Source: Mycolicibacterium senegalense (GTDB taxonomy: Bacteria; Actinomycetota; Actinomycetes; Mycobacteriales; Mycobacteriaceae). Taken from it: DNA of 64,000 nucleotides. The stretch is taken from the NCBI RefSeq assembly GCF_019645875.1, contig NZ_CP081000.1, positions 1,488,001 through 1,552,000 on the forward strand. The letters are read 5' to 3'. Positions within the stretch are counted from its first letter, which is position 1; every line of letters starts with the position of its first letter. Made by a program: the position numbers and the translations under genes. Positions 60,386 to 64,000 of this stretch are shown piece by piece. Below the pieces are notes generated by a model. It was not told the origin of the DNA and searched no databases. It was given only the letters and a program-made list of their open reading frames with translations.

Positions 60386-61612
60386 CGGCGGAGCGGTACT
60401 TCGATAGGTCCGGCCCGTCGGCGTGGTGAGTTCTGTGGTGTGCCGGCCGTAACCGTCGTAGGTGGTCGCGGTCTGCCACCCGGGGCTTTCCTTTGCGTAG
60501 TTGCAGCGTTCGCACAATCCTTGGCCGTTGCCTGCGCTGGTCGGACCGCCGTCGGCGTGGCGGGTGATGTGATCGATGTGGCGAACCGGTGCGTCGCAGA
60601 AGGGGGTACGGCAGCGCTGGTCACGCATGGCGATCAGCCAGCGCAACCCCTTGGGGAACGCCCGGGCGGTGGACTCCATGGCGACCAGGTTGCCGGTGGC
60701 CGGATCGGCGTAGAGCTTGCGCACCGTAGCCTCGGCCTGGGGGTCCAGCAGCGCTGCCAAGGCCATCTGTCGGGCCACCTCTGCCGGGATGGGGCCGTAT
60801 CCCTGCAGCACCGCCGGTTCGGAACCCTGGGCCAGCAAGCTCGCGTCGGAGACCACCAGATTGAGCGCGACCGGGACCGCGGCTTCGACCTCACGCCCGG
60901 TGATCCGTCGGTAGAAGGCATCGGCCATCAACGGGCCTCGCCCTTGGCATCCACCTCCGGCGGCAATCGAGGCGGCCTCGGCGGCGGCGGCCTCCGCCTG
61001 CAGCGCTTGATAGGCCGTAACGCCTTCTGCGGAGGTCAGCAGCGCCGTCACATACGTCATGCCGTGCGGGGCCGGACGCAGCGTGACAGTGCGATCGCAC
61101 TGATGGCGGCTGATGCGCGCCATCACCGCGTCGTGGTCGAGCCGAAAAGCCACCCGCCCGGCCTCAGCCTCAACCTTTCTGTCCCCCAGGCCATCCAGCA
61201 CGGCAGGATCCGCGCACAGTTCGGCATCCATCGCGTGTCGATCTGCTGGTGACAGGCAGGCGGCCTGGTCCGCGATGATCATCGCCCGGTCTTCGGTAAG
61301 CACGCCGGACTGCAGAGCCGCGAGCGTGTAGGGCATGTCGTCGACCAGGATCCTGGACATTTTCAGATACTTGGCCCCGTGCCAGGGGGAGGACTTGCGG
61401 GCCAGCCCCACCTCGGACGCCAGCCCTTGAGCGCGCCTGGCGGCAGGCACACCCTCAGCGGCCTTACGGGCCAGGCGCTTGGCTTCCAGCATCGCCGTCA
61501 CTGTCACCTGTGCCGCGGCAATGCCGGCGGACGCGCGGGTCATCGCAGCTAGCTGGTCGACCAACGCCGCCTCCGTGGCGTCGGGGTCGATGTTCCAACC
61601 AACTTCGAACAT
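60320..61612 (-). CDS. DUF222/13E12-type HNH endonuclease, SOS-controlled
   Basis: 430-residue protein of the mycobacterial 13E12-repeat group: an N-terminal DUF222 region and a C-terminal HNH nuclease motif with CRTPFCDAPVRHIDHITRHADGG and the zinc CERC pair. The ATG at 61612 (MFEVGWNIDPD) is 7 bases past a TATACT box, implying a leaderless mRNA, and lies inside a perfect LexA box. Longer in-frame starts up to 61789 run through the box and the groES promoter region. Function in DNA damage is inferred. Possibly a mobile insertion. Confidence 0.88.
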   Translation of the reverse strand: MFEVGWNIDPDATEAALVDQLAAMTRASAGIAAAQVTVTAMLEAKRLARKAAEGVPAARRAQGLASEVGLARKSSPWHGAKYLKMSRILVDDMPYTLAALQSGVLTEDRAMIIADQAACLSPADRHAMDAELCADPAVLDGLGDRKVEAEAGRVAFRLDHDAVMARISRHQCDRTVTLRPAPHGMTYVTALLTSAEGVTAYQALQAEAAAAEAASIAAGGGCQGRGPLMADAFYRRITGREVEAAVPVALNLVVSDASLLAQGSEPAVLQGYGPIPAEVARQMALAALLDPQAEATVRKLYADPATGNLVAMESTARAFPKGLRWLIAMRDQRCRTPFCDAPVRHIDHITRHADGGPTSAGNGQGLCERCNYAKESPGWQTATTYDGYGRHTTELTTPTGRTYRSTAPPLPTGARVFTSDIHVVRIHAAA

Positions 61613-61620
61613 GTGTTCGA
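61605..61620. promoter_or_regulatory. Perfect mycobacterial LexA (SOS) box
   Basis: TCGAACATGTGTTCGA matches the mycobacterial consensus TCGAAC-N4-GTTCGA exactly. It covers the nuclease start codon (61612-61610 on the minus strand), and its outer base touches the TATACT -10 box (61625-61620). LexA bound here would block transcription initiation. Confidence 0.88.
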
Positions 61621-61710
61621 GTATAACACCGTCCACTGACTCATACTTTGGGCAGGGTTCGAGCCCGTAGACGAGTTCGAGGGCGGAGCACAACCCACCC
61701 TTGAGTGCTA

Positions 61711-61744
61711 GCACTCGCATGTATAGAGTGCTAGGTGGCACGCG
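61711..61744 (+). promoter_or_regulatory. CIRCE element (HrcA operator) at the groES promoter, with an extra half-site
   Basis: CTAGCACTC-N9-GAGTGCTAG (61718-61744) is a perfect CIRCE inverted repeat. A further GAGTGCTAG half-site (61713-61721) overlaps its left arm, forming a GAGTGCTAGCACTC palindrome. A TTGAGT / TATAGA pair (61711-61716 and 61732-61737) overlaps the element and may be the promoter. Confidence 0.88.
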
Positions 61745-61872
61745 GCCAACCCCCAGCGCCGGCACCCGCGACGACGGAGCGAAGGGCACGGACGCTTGCC
61801 GAACACCTGGTTAACCCGAGGGCCCCGGAGCACACCGGGACTCGATACCCAAACAAGTGGAGGGCTTCCATC

Positions 61873-62172
61873 GTGGCAGTCAACATCAAGCCACTCGAGG
61901 ACAAGATCCTCGTTCAGGCCAACGCGGCCGAGACCACGACCGCTTCCGGTCTGGTCATCCCCGACACCGCCAAGGAAAAGCCGCAGGAAGGCACCGTCGT
62001 CGCAGTTGGCCCCGGCCGCTGGGATGAGGACGGCGAGAAGCGGATCCCCCTGGACGTTGCCGAGGGCGACACCGTCATCTACAGCAAGTACGGCGGCACC
62101 GAGATCAAGTACAACGGCGAGGAGTACCTGATCCTGTCCGCTCGCGACGTGCTGGCTGTCGTCGCCAAGTAA
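61873..62172 (+). CDS. groES: Co-chaperonin GroES
   Basis: 99-residue co-chaperonin that caps GroEL. N-terminus [15 protein letters not shown] and the mobile loop [21 protein letters not shown] are visible. The GTG at 61873 follows a GGAGG site; an in-frame GTG at 61735 would add 46 unrelated residues and lies in the CIRCE region. First gene of the heat-shock operon with groEL1. Confidence 0.97.
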   Translation: MAVNIKPLEDKILVQANAAETTTASGLVIPDTAKEKPQEGTVVAVGPGRWDEDGEKRIPLDVAEGDTVIYSKYGGTEIKYNGEEYLILSARDVLAVVAK

Positions 62173-62184
62173 GTACTCGTGCGT

Positions 62185-62230
62185 CCGCCCCGGAGATCCC
62201 CGTGTTCAGCACGGGCGGTGTCCGGGGCGG
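62185..62230 (+). promoter_or_regulatory. Nested hairpin between groES and groEL1
   Basis: A 10-bp perfect stem (62185-62194 with 62221-62230) encloses an inner CCCGTG / CACGGG hairpin in the 86-bp spacer. There is no T-tract. It may be an attenuator or an RNA-processing site that sets the groES:groEL1 ratio. Confidence 0.5.
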
Positions 62231-62249
62231 TATGCGTTAGGAGTCATGA

Positions 62250-63878
<1,629 letters not shown>

Positions 63879-63890
63879 GTAGTCCCGTAG

Positions 63891-63924
63891 AACACCCCCG
63901 GCCCTGTTGGGCCGGGGGTGTTTT
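63891..63924 (+). terminator. Intrinsic terminator of groES-groEL1
   Basis: A 14-bp perfect stem (63891-63904 with 63909-63922), a 4-nt TGTT loop and a terminal T-run to 63924, starting 13 bases after the groEL1 stop. The remaining bases to 64000 hold no recognisable gene. Confidence 0.92.
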
Positions 63925-64000
63925 CGTTGGTGGCCCACCACACCGAGACTGCGGTGAGGTCGAAAGGACAAACTGGGCGCAATGTCGACCGCCGGGGTGC

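Noticed and set aside
61613..61789. N-terminally extended forms of the DUF222/HNH protein
   Set aside because: They would be read through the LexA box, the -10 box and part of the groES control region, and add no family-like residues.

Overview
The window is chromosomal DNA from a high-GC mycobacterium, most likely a fast-growing Mycolicibacterium. The core genes rplM-rpsI, glmM, glmS, nnr, gadB, alr, tsaE-tsaB-rimI-tsaD and groES-groEL1 occur in the order known from mycobacteria. GTG starts, 4-bp ATGA/GTGA overlaps, a HrcA/CIRCE site and a mycobacterial LexA box all fit. No tRNA, rRNA, CRISPR array, insertion sequence or prophage was seen.

Layout. (1) 1-4804: ethanolamine catabolism, with a permease (cut by the window edge), EutB, EutC and an exported lipoprotein phosphatase of the phosphorylcholine phosphatase type. 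(2) 4829-10701: rplM-rpsI, a small secreted protein, glmM, a pair of type VII-secretion-like proteins and a TetR regulator. (3) 10715-14116: an LLM/F420-type oxidoreductase, then a divergent TetR / AhpD-like / metallo-beta-lactamase module. (4) 14129-22843: a compact eight-gene minus-strand operon (APC permease, cytochrome P450, glutamine-synthetase-like ligase, orphan binding protein, two gamma-glutamyl hydrolases, flavin/2Fe-2S reductase, aldehyde dehydrogenase) with a divergent FadR-type regulator and a soluble Cache protein. (5) 24594-34712: NAD-glutamate dehydrogenase, class III aminotransferase, glutaryl-CoA dehydrogenase-like enzyme, aldehyde dehydrogenase, class III CoA-transferase and a PucR regulator. 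(6) 34732-38550: a dienelactone-hydrolase-like protein, glmS and an alpha/beta hydrolase. (7) 38563-44958: mannitol-type PTS with a DeoR regulator and divergent zinc dehydrogenase, then an FMN protein / reductase pair with a TetR. (8) 45077-53235: nnr, gadB, alr, a hydrolase and the t6A genes. (9) 53236-60385: PucR regulator, APC permease and an AdoCbl-dependent diol/glycerol dehydratase with fused large and medium subunits, a small subunit and a reactivase. (10) 60320-61612: an SOS-boxed DUF222/HNH nuclease. (11) 61718-63924: CIRCE-controlled groES-groEL1.

How the genes may work together. Regions 4 and 5 read as two halves of one nitrogen/carbon route. The P450 and reductase, the gamma-glutamyl ligase and the two hydrolases would open or deaminate an imported amine. 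The aminotransferase, aldehyde dehydrogenase, CoA-transferase and glutaryl-CoA dehydrogenase would then take a C5 amino acid such as 5-aminovalerate to crotonyl-CoA, with glutamate dehydrogenase recycling glutamate. This resembles piperidine/pyrrolidine use by mycobacteria, but the substrate is inferred. Regions 1 and 9 carry two different coenzyme-B12 eliminases, neither with microcompartment shell genes nearby.
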